The notes under the pieces were generated by a model. That model searched no databases and was not told where the DNA came from. It saw only the letters and a program-made list of their open reading frames with translations. DNA of 64,000 nt from an uncultured Oleispira sp. (GTDB taxonomy: Bacteria; Pseudomonadota; Gammaproteobacteria; Pseudomonadales; Oceanobacteraceae), in assembly GCA_913061415.1 (NCBI GenBank), contig CAJXUD010000003.1, positions 1-64,000 on the forward strand. The letters are read 5' to 3'. Shown one piece after another: positions 44,201 through 54,716 of this stretch. Made by a program: the position numbers and the translations under genes. Within the stretch, counting starts at the first letter, position 1. Each line of letters opens with the position of its first letter.

Positions 44201-45673
44201 ATGGCCACTAAAACGCCACGCTCAGCTTCATTAATTTTCATCATTGTCGCCATTATTTACACCGCATTAAGCGCCCAAATGAGTTTCTCTGCTAGCAATG
44301 ATTTACCCGAGCTAGGTGATTCGACCTCTGGCCTTGTTTCACAAACCCAAGAACATCAGCTTGGACGTATCTGGTTGCGCCAACTAAGAGCCCAAACCAG
44401 AACCATAAACGACCCAATCACACTGTCTTTTATCGAAGATTTAATTTTTCGCCTAGCACCACACAGTGAAGTTCGTGACCACCGTTTTGAATTCGTCGTA
44501 ATCGACCAAGGTGATCTCAACGCCTTTGCTGTGCCTGGGGGTATTATCGGCATCAATATGGGCATCTTTCTTCATGCCGCCGACGAAGATGAAATATCGT
44601 CAATATTAGCGCACGAGCTTGCTCACTTAAGCCAGCGTCATTTTGCTCGCCAAATCGAAAATTCCAAACGCCAAGCGCCCATTGCCCTTGCGTCTTTATT
44701 GGCAAGCATACTCTTAATGGCTTCTAATAATGCCGATGCGGGTTTTGCCGGTCTTGTCAGTACCCAAGCAGCCAGCATTCAGAATCAACTGGCCTACAGC
44801 CGTGAATGGGAACGAGAAGCGGATCGTACCGGCATGAAGACCTTAGTAAACTCTGGTCTCGATCCTCATGCAATGCCCTCAATGTTTCAGCAGATGCTGG
44901 CTGCCAATCGCTACAGTCAGCGCCCTCCTGAATTCTTAATGACACACCCCATTACCGATACCCGTGTTTCTGATGCCGCCAACCGCGCTCAAGCGTATAA
45001 AATTAAACAACGCACGCGCAGTTTTAATTTTTTGATTTTGCAGCAACGCGCAAAAATTCGATACTTATTACCAGAAGAAGACCAACTGGCGTATTTTGAT
45101 CGTTTATTACAAGCGACAACCAACGAAAAAGAAAAAGACAGCTACCGCTACAGCGCAGCTTGGATTAATTTTCATGCACGAAACTATCCACAAGCTCTGG
45201 ATTCACTATTGACCATTTCAGCCGATCATATAGACCAACCCGCCGTATCGATTTTAAGGGCGCAAACGCTAAACCAGCTAGGTAAGAGCGATCAAGCGAT
45301 TGCCGGTTTACAAGATGCCTATCAATTACGCCCCGACAGCTACCCTATTGCAGTAAGCTTGGCCGAGCTAATGAGCGCCAACAATCAAGCCAAAAATGCT
45401 CTTTCTGATATTCAGCGCTGGTCAGAGCGTCGACCAACCGACCCTATTATCTGGAATCAACTGGCAGAGACGGCAAATGCCGCAACGGATTTAATACTCT
45501 CATATCGAGCAAAAAGTGAATTTTTCTACTTAACAGGACAAAAGAAGAAGGCGATCAAACAGCTTAAATTTGCCATTGAATACGCCGATAAGCAGGGCAG
45601 CTTTCAACAGCAGAGTCGGTTGAAGCAACGTTTATTACAGATGTCAGAAGCAAAAGAGTCACTCAACTTTTAG
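44201..45673 (+). CDS. bepA: M48 metalloprotease with TPR domain (BepA/YfgC-like)
   Basis: 490 residues with an N-terminal signal or anchor (about 10-27). The zinc site is H138-E-L-A-H142 (ILAHELAHLSQRH), with the third ligand in REWEREADRTG (about 200). The active-site plug region precedes TPR-like helices (about 300-480, RAQTLNQLGKSDQAIAGLQD). BepA is a periplasmic protease and chaperone that helps assemble or degrade LptD and other barrel proteins. It is divergent from the TusA-like gene and converges on nadA. Confidence 0.9.
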   Translation: MATKTPRSASLIFIIVAIIYTALSAQMSFSASNDLPELGDSTSGLVSQTQEHQLGRIWLRQLRAQTRTINDPITLSFIEDLIFRLAPHSEVRDHRFEFVVIDQGDLNAFAVPGGIIGINMGIFLHAADEDEISSILAHELAHLSQRHFARQIENSKRQAPIALASLLASILLMASNNADAGFAGLVSTQAASIQNQLAYSREWEREADRTGMKTLVNSGLDPHAMPSMFQQMLAANRYSQRPPEFLMTHPITDTRVSDAANRAQAYKIKQRTRSFNFLILQQRAKIRYLLPEEDQLAYFDRLLQATTNEKEKDSYRYSAAWINFHARNYPQALDSLLTISADHIDQPAVSILRAQTLNQLGKSDQAIAGLQDAYQLRPDSYPIAVSLAELMSANNQAKNALSDIQRWSERRPTDPIIWNQLAETANAATDLILSYRAKSEFFYLTGQKKKAIKQLKFAIEYADKQGSFQQQSRLKQRLLQMSEAKESLNF

Positions 45674-45690
45674 ACATTGAGTGACTTTTT
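45658..45690 (+). terminator. terminator overlapping the end of bepA
   Basis: GTCACTCAA (45658-45666) and TTGAGTGAC (45677-45685) form a 9-bp stem followed by TTTTT. The 5' arm is within the last codons. Confidence 0.85.
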
Positions 45691-45731
45691 AGTGTTTAGT
45701 GTTTAGCGCGTTCGACTAGTACTCGAGAGCG

Positions 45732-46781
45732 CTATTTATTCGGCGTAAAAGACAGCATACGATTCAGTGATTTAATCGCCTCTAAGCGAACAGGTTCTGC
45801 CACCAATACTTCCTGATCCCCAGTCTTTAGAACATCACGAAGATTGGTCAAACCATTCATTGCCATCCAAGGGCAATGCGCACAGCTCTTACACGTTGCA
45901 CCATTACCACCGGTCGGCGCTTCGATTAATAACTTATCAGGGGCAGCTTGCTGCATTTTATAAAAAATGGCTTTATCGGTCGCAACAATAAGCTGCTTAT
46001 TCGGCAAACGTGCAGCAGCAGCGATCAATTGCGAAGTTGAGCCCACCTCATCAGCAAGATCAACCACACTTTGTGGCGACTCTGGGTGAACCAAGATCGC
46101 GGCATCAGGATAGACCAGTTTTAAATCCATCAAAGCCTTCGCCTTAAACTCGTCATGGACGATACAAGCGCTATCCCACATCAACATGTCTACGCCGGTT
46201 TCTTTCGCGACATAGCTGCCTAGGTGCTTATCTGGAGCCCAAATGATCTGCTCGCCTTGCTCTTGTAAGTGCTTAACCACCTGCAAAGCAATACTAGACG
46301 TCACTACCCAATCCGCTCGCGCTTTTACATCTGCCGAGGTATTGGCATAAACAACGACCGTGCGCTCTGGATGCTGATCACAGAAGTCAGAGAACTCATC
46401 AATAGGACAACCTAAGTCTAACGAACACGTTGCCTCCAACGTCGGCATAATCACGCGCTTCTCTGGGCTTAATATTTTCGCGGTCTCACCCATAAACTTA
46501 ACGCCCACAACCACCAAGGTTGAAGCTGGATGGTCACGGCCAAAGCGCGCCATCTCAAGCGAATCTGCTACGCAACCGCCCGTTTCTTCTGCCAATGCTT
46601 GTAATTCAGGATCAGTATAATAATGAGCAACCATTACCGCATCTTCTTGCTTAAGAAGTTGTTTAATTTCGGCAATAAGTTGTGTTTTTTCTTCAGTATC
46701 AGTGGTCACTACAGCTTCAATTTTAGCGTTTAGGTGATCACGAACAAATTGTGATTTTTCACTTACAACGGAGCTAGTCAT
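45732..46781 (-). CDS. nadA: quinolinate synthase
   Basis: 349 residues. Makes quinolinate from iminoaspartate and dihydroxyacetone phosphate for NAD synthesis, using a [4Fe-4S] cluster. Recognisable are [49 protein letters not shown], and the cluster Cys residues in [10 protein letters not shown] and in [19 protein letters not shown]. The extra C-x-x-C near the end is normal for the long proteobacterial form. It converges with bepA; a tRNA-Lys lies upstream. Confidence 0.96.
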   Translation of the reverse strand: MTSSVVSEKSQFVRDHLNAKIEAVVTTDTEEKTQLIAEIKQLLKQEDAVMVAHYYTDPELQALAEETGGCVADSLEMARFGRDHPASTLVVVGVKFMGETAKILSPEKRVIMPTLEATCSLDLGCPIDEFSDFCDQHPERTVVVYANTSADVKARADWVVTSSIALQVVKHLQEQGEQIIWAPDKHLGSYVAKETGVDMLMWDSACIVHDEFKAKALMDLKLVYPDAAILVHPESPQSVVDLADEVGSTSQLIAAAARLPNKQLIVATDKAIFYKMQQAAPDKLLIEAPTGGNGATCKSCAHCPWMAMNGLTNLRDVLKTGDQEVLVAEPVRLEAIKSLNRMLSFTPNK

Positions 46782-46904
46782 AAAGGCAAACTTTCCTACG
46801 GAGCTAGATGATTAAGGACCCTAGAGATCGAGAGTGTAAAAATATGGGGACGCAGTATACCACATTCAACTGAAAGGCTAGTGACTTGGCTATATTGCAG
46901 GCAT

Positions 46905-46934
46905 AAAAAAAGGGGTAAGCTCTACGCTTACCCC
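46905..46934 (-). terminator. terminator after the tRNA-Lys pair
   Basis: On the minus strand GGGGTAAGC-gtaga-GCTTACCCC is followed by a run of seven T. A strong 9-bp stem 13 bases after the first tRNA-Lys. Confidence 0.9.
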
Positions 46935-46946
46935 TTCTTCATATAG

Positions 46947-47022
46947 TGGTGGGCCGTGTGCGACTTGAACGCACGGCCAATTGGTTAAAAGCCAACTGCT
47001 CTACCAACTGAGCTAACGGCCC
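46947..47022 (-). tRNA. tRNA-Lys (TTT), copy 1
   Basis: 76 nucleotides with an encoded CCA. The acceptor stem is GGGCCGT/ACGGCCC, and the anticodon loop CTTTTAA gives TTT. It differs from copy 2 by one base just 5' of the T-stem (GGCCGTGCG versus GGTCGTGCG). Confidence 0.96.
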
Positions 47023-47191
47023 AAATTCTTTTAGAATTTAATAACTCAATATAAGTTATAAGCTTCTAGAACTTGGTGGTAAGTCACTAAACTTACCTAA
47101 ACTTGATGCTTCGTAGTATACTGAGTTAATAATTAATGTCAACGTTTTCAGTAACTTACATCAATATATTTTTAAATATATTCTCGCTTAA

Positions 47192-47267
47192 TGGTGGGCC
47201 GTGTGCGACTTGAACGCACGACCAATTGGTTAAAAGCCAACTGCTCTACCAACTGAGCTAACGGCCC
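47192..47267 (-). tRNA. tRNA-Lys (TTT), copy 2
   Basis: 76 nucleotides, the same fold and anticodon as copy 1, 169 bases away on the same strand. The single base difference lies in the variable-loop/T-stem boundary. tRNA-Lys genes after cpoB are also found in Pseudomonas. Confidence 0.96.
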
Positions 47268-47379
47268 TTAAGCGAGGAGGCATATAATACTGATTTATTT
47301 TTCGTGCGCAAGCCTTTTTTTAAAATAAAATCATAAAAGACAAGCACTTGCATAAAATCACAGTATTACAATGCCACGG

Positions 47380-48231
47380 CTACTTGCTTTCTGCTGCCTG
47401 CAACCTAGTTAAATAGCGCTCTGCAAGACGAACGGCCGAATCAGACGTTCCAGGGTATTGCTTAACAACCTGCTTCAAAATTTCTTTAGCCTTTGCAGCA
47501 TTACCTTTACGATCGTATGAGACCGCTAGCTTGTAGTGTGAATCTGGCGCTTTATTATGCGCAGAATGCTGCGTAACAACGGTTTCGAATTGTTTAATCG
47601 CAAGATCGTAATTACTTTCCGCCAGCTGAACTTCTCCAGACCAATAAAGTGCATTGGCTGCTAAAGCATGCTGAGGATAGGTTTTAGCAAATACATCTAA
47701 CTGAGCAAGCGCCTGAGTAAAATCCTTCTTCTTAATGAAAGACATCGCACTGGCGTACAAATCATCGGCGGGTAATATGGATGCTTGAACAACGTTATTA
47801 CCTTGGTCAGCCTGAGCAACCTTTGATGCAGTCGGTGCGACAGCATTAACCGGTTTTACCACACTGGTCGGATTTGTTAACAGTTCAGCCATACGCCTAT
47901 CAAGATCGAGATATCGCTGCTGCTGCTGTCTTTCTAGCTGCTCAATTTTATGATTTTGCTCTTCAACCGTGCCTCTTAATCCAGCAATTTCTTGCTGCAT
48001 CACTTCCACCATATCTAATAATTCAACCTGCAATGATGATTGAGTGGGTGAACCACTGTTCATACGAGGAGCATTATTTACGGGAGAGGTACGAGTAGGT
48101 TGTAATGTCGCTGTTGATACGGATTTAACAGCGGGTTTAGCAGTAGGCCCTTGGCCTACTGCTACCCAGCCATCTTCCGCTGCACTGAACATAGATATGA
48201 GCAGTGCTAGAGGTAAGACTGTATATTTCAT
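47380..48231 (-). CDS. cpoB: cell division coordinator CpoB (YbgF)
   Basis: 283 residues: signal peptide to about residue 18, a Gln/Thr-rich linker, a coiled coil at about 65-112 (VEVMQQEIAGLRGTVEEQN...) and three TPR repeats at about 160-278 (YASAMSFIKKKDFTQALAQLD, WSGEVQLAESNYDLAIKQFE, KLAVSYDRKGNAAKAKEILK). CpoB is a periplasmic protein that coordinates peptidoglycan synthesis with outer-membrane constriction through TolA. It follows pal by six bases and closes the tol-pal operon. Confidence 0.92.
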   Translation of the reverse strand: MKYTVLPLALLISMFSAAEDGWVAVGQGPTAKPAVKSVSTATLQPTRTSPVNNAPRMNSGSPTQSSLQVELLDMVEVMQQEIAGLRGTVEEQNHKIEQLERQQQQRYLDLDRRMAELLTNPTSVVKPVNAVAPTASKVAQADQGNNVVQASILPADDLYASAMSFIKKKDFTQALAQLDVFAKTYPQHALAANALYWSGEVQLAESNYDLAIKQFETVVTQHSAHNKAPDSHYKLAVSYDRKGNAAKAKEILKQVVKQYPGTSDSAVRLAERYLTRLQAAESK

Positions 48232-48237
48232 TAGAAA

Positions 48238-48816
48238 TTAACGGCTCTGGTATTTGATCTCAACACGACGGTTTTGAGACCAAGAATCATCGTTATGACC
48301 CATCAAAGCTGGACGCTCTTCACCGAAGCTTACCGTTTCGATTTGTGAAGATGCTGCACCGTTAGCTTGTAGGAAACGGCTAACAGACAATGCGCGACGC
48401 TCGCCCAATGCTAGGTTATATTCAACAGTTCCACGCTCATCAGCATGACCTTCAAGTACTACGCGAGCTGAAGAGTTAGCTGCTAGGTACTGAGAGTGTG
48501 CGATCAAAGCATTTTTGCTATCAGCTTTGATTGTTGTGTTATCAAAATCGAAGTAGAAAACAGTCGCTTTCATCAACGCAGCCTGAGCTTCGTTTGCTGC
48601 AGCATCAATCTGCTCACCAGCAACCGCTTGCGCTTCAACGCCTTTTGTTTCAACATCAGCAGCTGTGCTTTCTGCAGAAGCAGATGCTTCTTGAGCAGCA
48701 GCGTTTAATGGCTGAAGCTCTTCGCCATCAGCCATGTCGCTATTACTTGCACATGCAGTCATTAATACTGCGCCAAAGGTAACACCTAATGTTTTAACTA
48801 ATGCACGTTTTTGCAT
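48238..48816 (-). CDS. pal: peptidoglycan-associated lipoprotein Pal
   Basis: 192 residues from the ATG at 48816 (an in-frame ATG six codons earlier has a poorer context). A lipobox MTAC gives the lipidated Cys near residue 22. A long Ala/Glu-rich linker follows (about 28-80), longer than in E. coli Pal. The OmpA-like domain (about 85-192) has VFYFDFDNTTIKADSKN, VVLEGHADERGTVEYNLALGERRA and a final NRRVEIKYQ, all needed to bind diaminopimelate in peptidoglycan. It anchors the outer membrane to the wall. Confidence 0.95.
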   Translation of the reverse strand: MQKRALVKTLGVTFGAVLMTACASNSDMADGEELQPLNAAAQEASASAESTAADVETKGVEAQAVAGEQIDAAANEAQAALMKATVFYFDFDNTTIKADSKNALIAHSQYLAANSSARVVLEGHADERGTVEYNLALGERRALSVSRFLQANGAASSQIETVSFGEERPALMGHNDDSWSQNRRVEIKYQSR

Positions 48817-48899
48817 AATCTTTGTACTTCCCATTTTAAGTCTAAGTTATTTTTAATTCTATTCTTCTTGCTTGGTTTGTCTGTAAAGTAACTGTTTGA

Positions 48900-50183
48900 T
48901 TACTTCATCAAAGGAGACCAAGCAGGTTCACGAACATCACCATATTTAGATGGTAAGCGGAATTTAACCTCTCCATCTAGTGATACGGCAGCTAAAATAC
49001 TGCGATCACCCATACTTGCTGCATAAACTACCATACTTCCATTCGGCGCAACACTAGGAGATTCGTCCAATTGAGTATCTGAGGTTAAAATTTGTAAAAC
49101 ACCCGTTTTCATATTCTGAGTGGCAATATGAAAATCACCACCATTTCTGTGAACCATGACCATTTTACGCCCATCGGGGGTAATTCTAGCTCGAGCATTA
49201 TAATCCCCTTCAAACGTAATCCGCTTAGGTTTACGGTTTGTTAGGGATACTTTATAAATTTGAGGTTTACCAATACGACTTGAAGTAAAGATCAAGTTTT
49301 TACCATCCGGCATCCACTGCGGCTCGGTATCAATACCATAGTGTGTTGTTATACGGTCAAGCTTACGTGTTGCAAGATCCATTACGTAAACATCAGGATT
49401 ACCATTACGTGAAAGCACCATCGCCATTTTAGTTCCATCAGGTGAAAACGCAGGTGCACTGTTAGAGCCTTTAAATGACGCTATCTTTTCACGCTTGCCA
49501 CTGGCGATCTCTTGTATGAATATTTCACTGCGGCCATTTTCAAAGCTGGTATACGCAATTTTTTTACCATCGTTAGACCAAGCCGGTGAAATAATTGGCT
49601 GCTTTGATGAGAATATATTCTGTTCACGCGCGCCATCAGCATCGGCATAACTTAAATTAAATTGCGTGCGCTCACGGTTGGTTGTCACATAAACCAACTT
49701 CGTCGAAAAAGCACCAGGGACACCGGTTAATGCAGCAAAGATTCGATCACTCATAAAGTGAGCGATATCGCGCAGCGCCGACGCACCACCGGTTAATTTT
49801 TGATTCATTAATACGGTACGGGTATTCACATCGATCAACTTAAAGTTAATCACATAACCACCGCGGCTATCTTCATTAATAGCACCAATAACTAAGTAAT
49901 CTTGCTTTAAAAGCTCCCAATCACGATAGAAAATCTCTTCTTCGGTATTAGGTAAACTCAGCATCTGCGTTTTTGGCAAGCTATTAAAGTAACCACTGCG
50001 CCCTAGGTCATTAGCGACAATTTGCGCGACATTTTCAGGCAAGGCACTTAATCCCTTCCACTGAAAAGGAACAACCGCTACCGGAATGGCACGCTGATTA
50101 CCTTGTGTGATTTCGATCACAAGCTCAGCACGAGCCTGCAAAGCCAATAAACTCATTAATACAATTTGAAAAACTAACTTCAT
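48900..50183 (-). CDS. tolB: Tol-Pal translocation protein TolB
   Basis: 427 residues from the ATG at 50183, which overlaps the tolA stop (TAATG); a GTG two codons upstream is less likely. Signal peptide to about residue 19, an N-terminal domain (about 20-165) and a six-bladed WD40-like propeller with repeats [54 protein letters not shown] and [18 protein letters not shown]. Periplasmic; it competes with peptidoglycan for Pal and passes the TolA signal. Confidence 0.95.
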   Translation of the reverse strand: MKLVFQIVLMSLLALQARAELVIEITQGNQRAIPVAVVPFQWKGLSALPENVAQIVANDLGRSGYFNSLPKTQMLSLPNTEEEIFYRDWELLKQDYLVIGAINEDSRGGYVINFKLIDVNTRTVLMNQKLTGGASALRDIAHFMSDRIFAALTGVPGAFSTKLVYVTTNRERTQFNLSYADADGAREQNIFSSKQPIISPAWSNDGKKIAYTSFENGRSEIFIQEIASGKREKIASFKGSNSAPAFSPDGTKMAMVLSRNGNPDVYVMDLATRKLDRITTHYGIDTEPQWMPDGKNLIFTSSRIGKPQIYKVSLTNRKPKRITFEGDYNARARITPDGRKMVMVHRNGGDFHIATQNMKTGVLQILTSDTQLDESPSVAPNGSMVVYAASMGDRSILAAVSLDGEVKFRLPSKYGDVREPAWSPLMK

Positions 50184-51073
50184 TACCACACTGCATCCTC
50201 AGGCCTAAAGGCCATTACAAAACTTCTAAACTGCTGTTCAAATAAACGCGTATCTTTTGGCACAGGCAAAGGCTGAGCTCGATTTACCGCGGCCAATACA
50301 GAACGATCCAATGCTTCATTGCCACTACCGGTAATAATCGAAACATCAATCACTTCGCCCGTAGGCACCAGCTGTATTCTCACCACAACTTCCATATCTG
50401 GGCGGGCACTCGGTGGATAGCGCCAAGATTTAGAGATCTTTGCTCGTATCTGAGCAACGATGCCATCAGTAATCGCGGCATTCTCTTTTGCTTGCTGTTC
50501 TTCGGCCATGGCTTTTTCCATAGAGCGCTGCTGCTCTTCTTCTGCCAATGACTCTAATAACGCTTCTTCTTGTTCTTTTTCAAAAGCTTCCTGCTCGGCA
50601 AGCTGCTTCTCTTCTTCTAGCCTTTTTAGCTCAGCCGCTTTCAGCTTATCGGCCTCAGCTTTTTTATCTTTGGCTATTTGCTTCGCTTTATCGGCCAGTT
50701 TTTTATCAGCAGCCGTTTTATCTTTTGCTGCCTTTAATTTCGCCGCTTTTAACTTAGCCGCTTTGTCGCGTTTAGCTTTCTGGTCAGCCAAGCGTTTTTT
50801 ACGCGCGGCTTCTTTACGGCGTTTATCCGCTCTGGCTTTTTGGTCCAGTTTTTTCTTTTCAGCCAACTGACGCTGCTGCACTTGTTTATTTTCGACCTGA
50901 ATGACTTTAGCCTGAATGTTTTTCGGCGTTGGTTCAGCAATCTGTCGCTTTTCTTTTGGCCATTCAATTGCAAACAGCGCAATGACGACCACATGAAAAA
51001 TTACCGCCACTGCAATCGCTAACCCATAGCTCTGCGGATCGAGTAATTTTTTTAGCCAAATCTTAGCCCGCAT
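50183..51073 (-). CDS. tolA: cell envelope integrity protein TolA
   Basis: 296 residues: a single membrane anchor (about 17-36, [21 protein letters not shown]), a long Lys/Ala/Glu-rich helical shaft (about 55-195) and the globular C-terminal domain III (about 200-296) with [43 protein letters not shown]. It spans the periplasm, linking the proton-driven TolQR motor to Pal/TolB and CpoB. It lies between tolR and tolB in the standard order. Confidence 0.94.
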   Translation of the reverse strand: MRAKIWLKKLLDPQSYGLAIAVAVIFHVVVIALFAIEWPKEKRQIAEPTPKNIQAKVIQVENKQVQQRQLAEKKKLDQKARADKRRKEAARKKRLADQKAKRDKAAKLKAAKLKAAKDKTAADKKLADKAKQIAKDKKAEADKLKAAELKRLEEEKQLAEQEAFEKEQEEALLESLAEEEQQRSMEKAMAEEQQAKENAAITDGIVAQIRAKISKSWRYPPSARPDMEVVVRIQLVPTGEVIDVSIITGSGNEALDRSVLAAVNRAQPLPVPKDTRLFEQQFRSFVMAFRPEDAVW

Positions 51074-51075
51074 AT

Positions 51076-51537
51076 TTACAAACCTGCTTTAGGATCGGGC
51101 GCTTCTGTGATCAAACCAACAGACCCTGCCCCTGCAGCTTGTAAGCTGCCCATTAATGCCACCACGACCCCATACGGGACACTTTCATCACCGCGTACTA
51201 AGACATCGGTTTTTGGCTGGCTCTTTAGCAGAGTGGTTACGTATTGTTGAATGTCGGTCAGAGCCATTGCCTTTGGATCATCTGTGCCACGCTCAAGGTA
51301 ATACAACCCTTTCGCTGAAACAGACACGATCAACTGATTTTCATCTTGCTCAACGCGCACCGGGCTCGCATCCACATTAGGCAGATCAACATCAACCCCT
51401 TGATTGAGCATCGGTGCCGTAACCATAAAAATGATTAACAATACCAACATAACATCAATGTAAGGAACAACATTGATCTCGGCCATTGGCTTACGTTTAA
51501 CGCCTCCTGGCGGGGCGAATGGTGATACCCCTGGCAT
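51076..51537 (-). CDS. tolR: Tol-Pal motor protein TolR
   Basis: 153 residues. One membrane helix (about 25-43) carries the proton-path Asp in INVVPYIDVMLVLLIIFMVTAPML. The periplasmic ExbD/TolR domain follows (about 55-140). A Pro-rich N-terminus (MPGVSPFAPPGGVKRKP) is typical. It starts on the last base of the tolQ stop. Confidence 0.95.
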   Translation of the reverse strand: MPGVSPFAPPGGVKRKPMAEINVVPYIDVMLVLLIIFMVTAPMLNQGVDVDLPNVDASPVRVEQDENQLIVSVSAKGLYYLERGTDDPKAMALTDIQQYVTTLLKSQPKTDVLVRGDESVPYGVVVALMGSLQAAGAGSVGLITEAPDPKAGL

Positions 51538-52250
51538 TATTCGTTACCTTTCTTTGGCTGCTTCATGCGGTGAGTCTGACGATATAAAATAGAAGAAAAC
51601 TCTTCGCCAAACGTTTGCATACCAGAAACCAGCTGTTCTACTTTTGTGGTAAAACGGTTATAAAAAATAACCGCCGGAATTGCGGCTAACAAGCCCATCG
51701 CAGTCGCAACAAGTGCTTCTGAGATACCCGGCGCGACAGAGGCAATCGTTGCTTGCTTCATCATCGCCAAACCTTGGAAAGAATGCATAATCCCCCAAAC
51801 CGTACCAAACAGACCAATATAAGGACTGGTTGAACCGACCGTTGCTAAGAACGAAAGGTGATGTTCTAGCACTTCTGTTTCACGGCTAATAGTAATTCGC
51901 ATCGCACGCTGGGTGCTTTCCATAATAGTGTCTGGTTCTTCTGGCGCTTGCTGACGAATTTTGCCGAACTCTTTTAAGCCGCTGGTAAACACATTTTCTA
52001 CGCCAACAGGATCAGGATTGTGCTGACACTCTTTATAAAGCTGATTCAAGTCGATGCCCGACCAAAAGCGTTCTTCAAAGGCATTTAATTGCTTGCGTGT
52101 TGCCGCAAGTAAACGCCAGCGCTGAACAATAATGACCCAAGAGGCTACTGAAGCCGCCACTAAAAGCAACATGACCAACTGAACGACAAAGCTGGCATTA
52201 ACGATTAAAGACATAATCGACATGGATTGTTCTACGGATGCTTGCTCCAT
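51537..52250 (-). CDS. tolQ: Tol-Pal motor protein TolQ
   Basis: 237 residues with three membrane helices (about 16-38, 140-160 and 170-195), including GLFGTVWGIMHSF and [26 protein letters not shown] of MotA/TolQ/ExbB proteins. It forms the proton channel with TolR and energises TolA. First gene of the tol operon; ruvB ends about 100 bases upstream. The ybgC thioesterase gene, normally first in this operon, is missing. Confidence 0.95.
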   Translation of the reverse strand: MEQASVEQSMSIMSLIVNASFVVQLVMLLLVAASVASWVIIVQRWRLLAATRKQLNAFEERFWSGIDLNQLYKECQHNPDPVGVENVFTSGLKEFGKIRQQAPEEPDTIMESTQRAMRITISRETEVLEHHLSFLATVGSTSPYIGLFGTVWGIMHSFQGLAMMKQATIASVAPGISEALVATAMGLLAAIPAVIFYNRFTTKVEQLVSGMQTFGEEFSSILYRQTHRMKQPKKGNE

Positions 52251-52355
52251 GAAATTTCCCTTACACTGTATTAACTGGTTGTTTGTTCGAAACTGAACCC
52301 TTTTTAAAGTTCAATCTAATCTGTATTTTTTCGGTACTGATATTTTATTCTATTT

Positions 52356-53405
52356 TCAATCACTAGAATTTGTGGGTTCTGGCAAGCCAAAATGGCGATA
52401 TGCCAGTTTGGTTGCAGTACGTCCCCTTGGCGTTCGCATCATATAACCTTGCTGAATTAAATAAGGTTCTAAAACGTCTTCAATCGTATCGCGCTCTTCA
52501 CTGATGGCCGCGGCTAAACTGTCTACCCCGACCGGCCCACCATCAAATTTTTCTAACAGTGCCAATAATAAACGGCGGTCCATATGATCAAAACCTTGCG
52601 CGTCTACCTTTAACATATTCAATGCAGCGTCGGCGCTTGCCTTGGTAACAATACCATCACCCTTTACTTGTGCGTAATCTCGAACTCTGCGTAATAAGCG
52701 ATTTGCAATACGAGGCGTTCCGCGAGAACGACGTGCAATTTCTTCCGCGCCTTCTGGCTCAGATTCTAATCCCATTAAGCGTGCAGAGCGAGCGACAATG
52801 TGCGACAAATCGGCGATATTATAAAACTCTAAACGCTGAACGATACCGAATCGGTCACGTAATGGCGACGTTAATAAACCTGCACGGGTCGTTGCCCCTA
52901 CTAACGTGAACGCGGGCAATTCTAACTTAATCGATCGCGCAGCGGGGCCTTCACCCACCATTATATCCAACTGATAGTCTTCCATCGCCGGATATAAAAT
53001 TTCTTCTATCGCAGGGCTCAGTCGATGTATTTCATCAATAAATAGAACGTCACCTTCTTCAAGGTTGGTGAGCATCGCGGCTAGGTCACCGGCTTTCTCT
53101 AAAACAGGGCCAGACGTACTTTTTATATTAGCGCCCATTTCGTGGGCAATAATATTGGCCAGCGTCGTTTTGCCCAAACCCGGTGGGCCAAAAACCAAGG
53201 TATGATCCAATGCTTCTTCACGAGCACGGGCAGCGCCAATGAAAATCTCCATCTGTTCGCGCACCGCCGGCTGGCCTCGGTAATCGGCTAACGTATCAGG
53301 GCGAATGGCTCTATCTTGTCGATCTTCACGCTTAGGTGAAGCAGCACTCTCGCCTAGCGATCCTATATTGGACGCGGCACTTACAAAGCGATCACTCTCG
53401 ATCAT
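52356..53405 (-). CDS. ruvB: Holliday junction helicase subunit RuvB
   Basis: 349 residues. AAA+ motor that drives branch migration with RuvA. Walker [12 protein letters not shown] (about 73-83), Walker [10 protein letters not shown], sensor-1 [11 protein letters not shown] and arginine-finger region SPLRDRFGI, then a winged-helix end ([21 protein letters not shown]-type). Length is typical. Follows ruvA on the same strand after about 60 bases. Confidence 0.97.
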   Translation of the reverse strand: MIESDRFVSAASNIGSLGESAASPKREDRQDRAIRPDTLADYRGQPAVREQMEIFIGAARAREEALDHTLVFGPPGLGKTTLANIIAHEMGANIKSTSGPVLEKAGDLAAMLTNLEEGDVLFIDEIHRLSPAIEEILYPAMEDYQLDIMVGEGPAARSIKLELPAFTLVGATTRAGLLTSPLRDRFGIVQRLEFYNIADLSHIVARSARLMGLESEPEGAEEIARRSRGTPRIANRLLRRVRDYAQVKGDGIVTKASADAALNMLKVDAQGFDHMDRRLLLALLEKFDGGPVGVDSLAAAISEERDTIEDVLEPYLIQQGYMMRTPRGRTATKLAYRHFGLPEPTNSSD

Positions 53406-53465
53406 AAAAACATTTGTTCCTATTAATTTTAACGCATGCCTGTTGATTTTTTACATGACGTCAAT

Positions 53466-54068
53466 TTACATCATGCCTTTCAGCGCACGACGAATCATCT
53501 CTTCTGACGAGTCAATTTCTTCTGGCATTTTACTGAGCATTTTAGCCGCTTCTTGAGGTTTATAGCCCAAAGAAATCAATGCAGCTTCCGCTTCAGATAA
53601 TAAATGGTTGCGATTGGCTGAAGCGGTTTGCTCAACAGCTGCCCATAATGGCGCCTGAGTTTGCCATTCTTTTAGGCGATCTTGCATTTCAACAATGAGG
53701 CGTTCAGCGGTTTTTTTGCCGACGCCTGGTAATTTGGTTAACGCAGTCACTTCGTGATTTTGAATACAACGAGCAAACGTATCGGCATCCATACTGGATA
53801 AAATCCCTAACGCTAGCTTAGGGCCAACGCCACTCACCTTTATTAAAGTGCGAAACATAGTGCGCTGCATTTTATCGCTAAAGCCATATAACAATTGCGC
53901 ATCTTCTCGAACAATAAGGTGCGTTAATAAGGTAATTTTACTACCCACCGCGCCTATATCTAAAAAACTCGATAGCGGTGCTTGAACTTCGTAGCCCACA
54001 CCATTCACATCAATTAATAAATCGGGGGCTTGTTTTTCAATCAATACACCACTTAATCGTCCGATCAT
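53466..54068 (-). CDS. ruvA: Holliday junction binding protein RuvA
   Basis: 200 residues: OB-fold start MIGRLSGVLIEKQAPDLLIDVNGVGYEVQAP, two helix-hairpin-helix motifs (LIKVSGVGPKLALGILS and LTKLPGVGKKTAERLIVEM) that grip the junction backbone, and a small C-terminal domain (about 150-200) that contacts RuvB. Between ruvC and ruvB as in most gammaproteobacteria. Confidence 0.97.
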   Translation of the reverse strand: MIGRLSGVLIEKQAPDLLIDVNGVGYEVQAPLSSFLDIGAVGSKITLLTHLIVREDAQLLYGFSDKMQRTMFRTLIKVSGVGPKLALGILSSMDADTFARCIQNHEVTALTKLPGVGKKTAERLIVEMQDRLKEWQTQAPLWAAVEQTASANRNHLLSEAEAALISLGYKPQEAAKMLSKMPEEIDSSEEMIRRALKGMM

Positions 54069-54116
54069 GTTCGGTTATTCTCACACTATTTTAAAACGCT
54101 AGCCTAACAGTTTCGC

Positions 54117-54635
54117 TTAGCGCATGCGACCTCGACTAAATTTTTTCAGACCGATATTCGCCACCAGACTAGCACTAGTATGAGCATGGGTAATTGCAAT
54201 AGCCAGCGCATCGGCGGCATCTTCTTGTGGTTTTCCGGGAAGTTTTAAAAGCAATTCAACCATGTGCTGAACTTGAGCTTTTTCGGCACTGCCTTTACCT
54301 ACAACGGCTTGCTTCACGCTACGCGCCGCATACTCCGAAACCGGTAAGTTATGCTGCACAGCCGCAACAATTGCCACACCTCTTGCCTGCCCTAATTTCA
54401 GCGCAGAATCGGCATTTTTGCCCATAAAGACTTGTTCAATCGCAAACTGTTCTGGGCTGTAGGTTTCGATAATTTCATTCACTCCGGCAAAGACCTGCCC
54501 TAAACGCTGTGGCAGTTCTTTTTCGGTGATGCGAATACAGCCACTGGCGATGTATTCTATTTTTTGCCCTACGGCATTAATCACTCCGTACCCTGTAATT
54601 CGGGAACCCGGATCAATGCCTAATATAATGGCCAT
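54117..54635 (-). CDS. ruvC: crossover junction endonuclease RuvC
   Basis: 172 residues. The four catalytic acidic residues are present: Asp7 in [14 protein letters not shown], Glu in [23 protein letters not shown], and the two Asp in [15 protein letters not shown]. It resolves Holliday junctions after RuvAB migration. First gene of ruvCAB here; ruvA follows after 48 bases. Confidence 0.97.
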   Translation of the reverse strand: MAIILGIDPGSRITGYGVINAVGQKIEYIASGCIRITEKELPQRLGQVFAGVNEIIETYSPEQFAIEQVFMGKNADSALKLGQARGVAIVAAVQHNLPVSEYAARSVKQAVVGKGSAEKAQVQHMVELLLKLPGKPQEDAADALAIAITHAHTSASLVANIGLKKFSRGRMR

Positions 54636-54716
54636 ATCGAATCTTTATTTTATCGTTATTTAAAGCGCATTCTAAACTGCTACGGTGCTTTCAGGTAGCA
54701 TTAATAGCAGACAGCA

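Noticed and set aside
45688-45709. Three 7-base units TTTAGTG/TTTAGTG/TTTAGCG between bepA and nadA
   Set aside because: It may belong to the stop-linked arrays, but the unit is short and lies after a terminator; too weak to count.
50460-50870. Long Ser/Cys-rich open frame opposite tolA
   Set aside because: It is the reverse complement of the Lys/Ala-rich TolA shaft, whose repetitive codons keep the opposite strand open. No ribosome site or family match.
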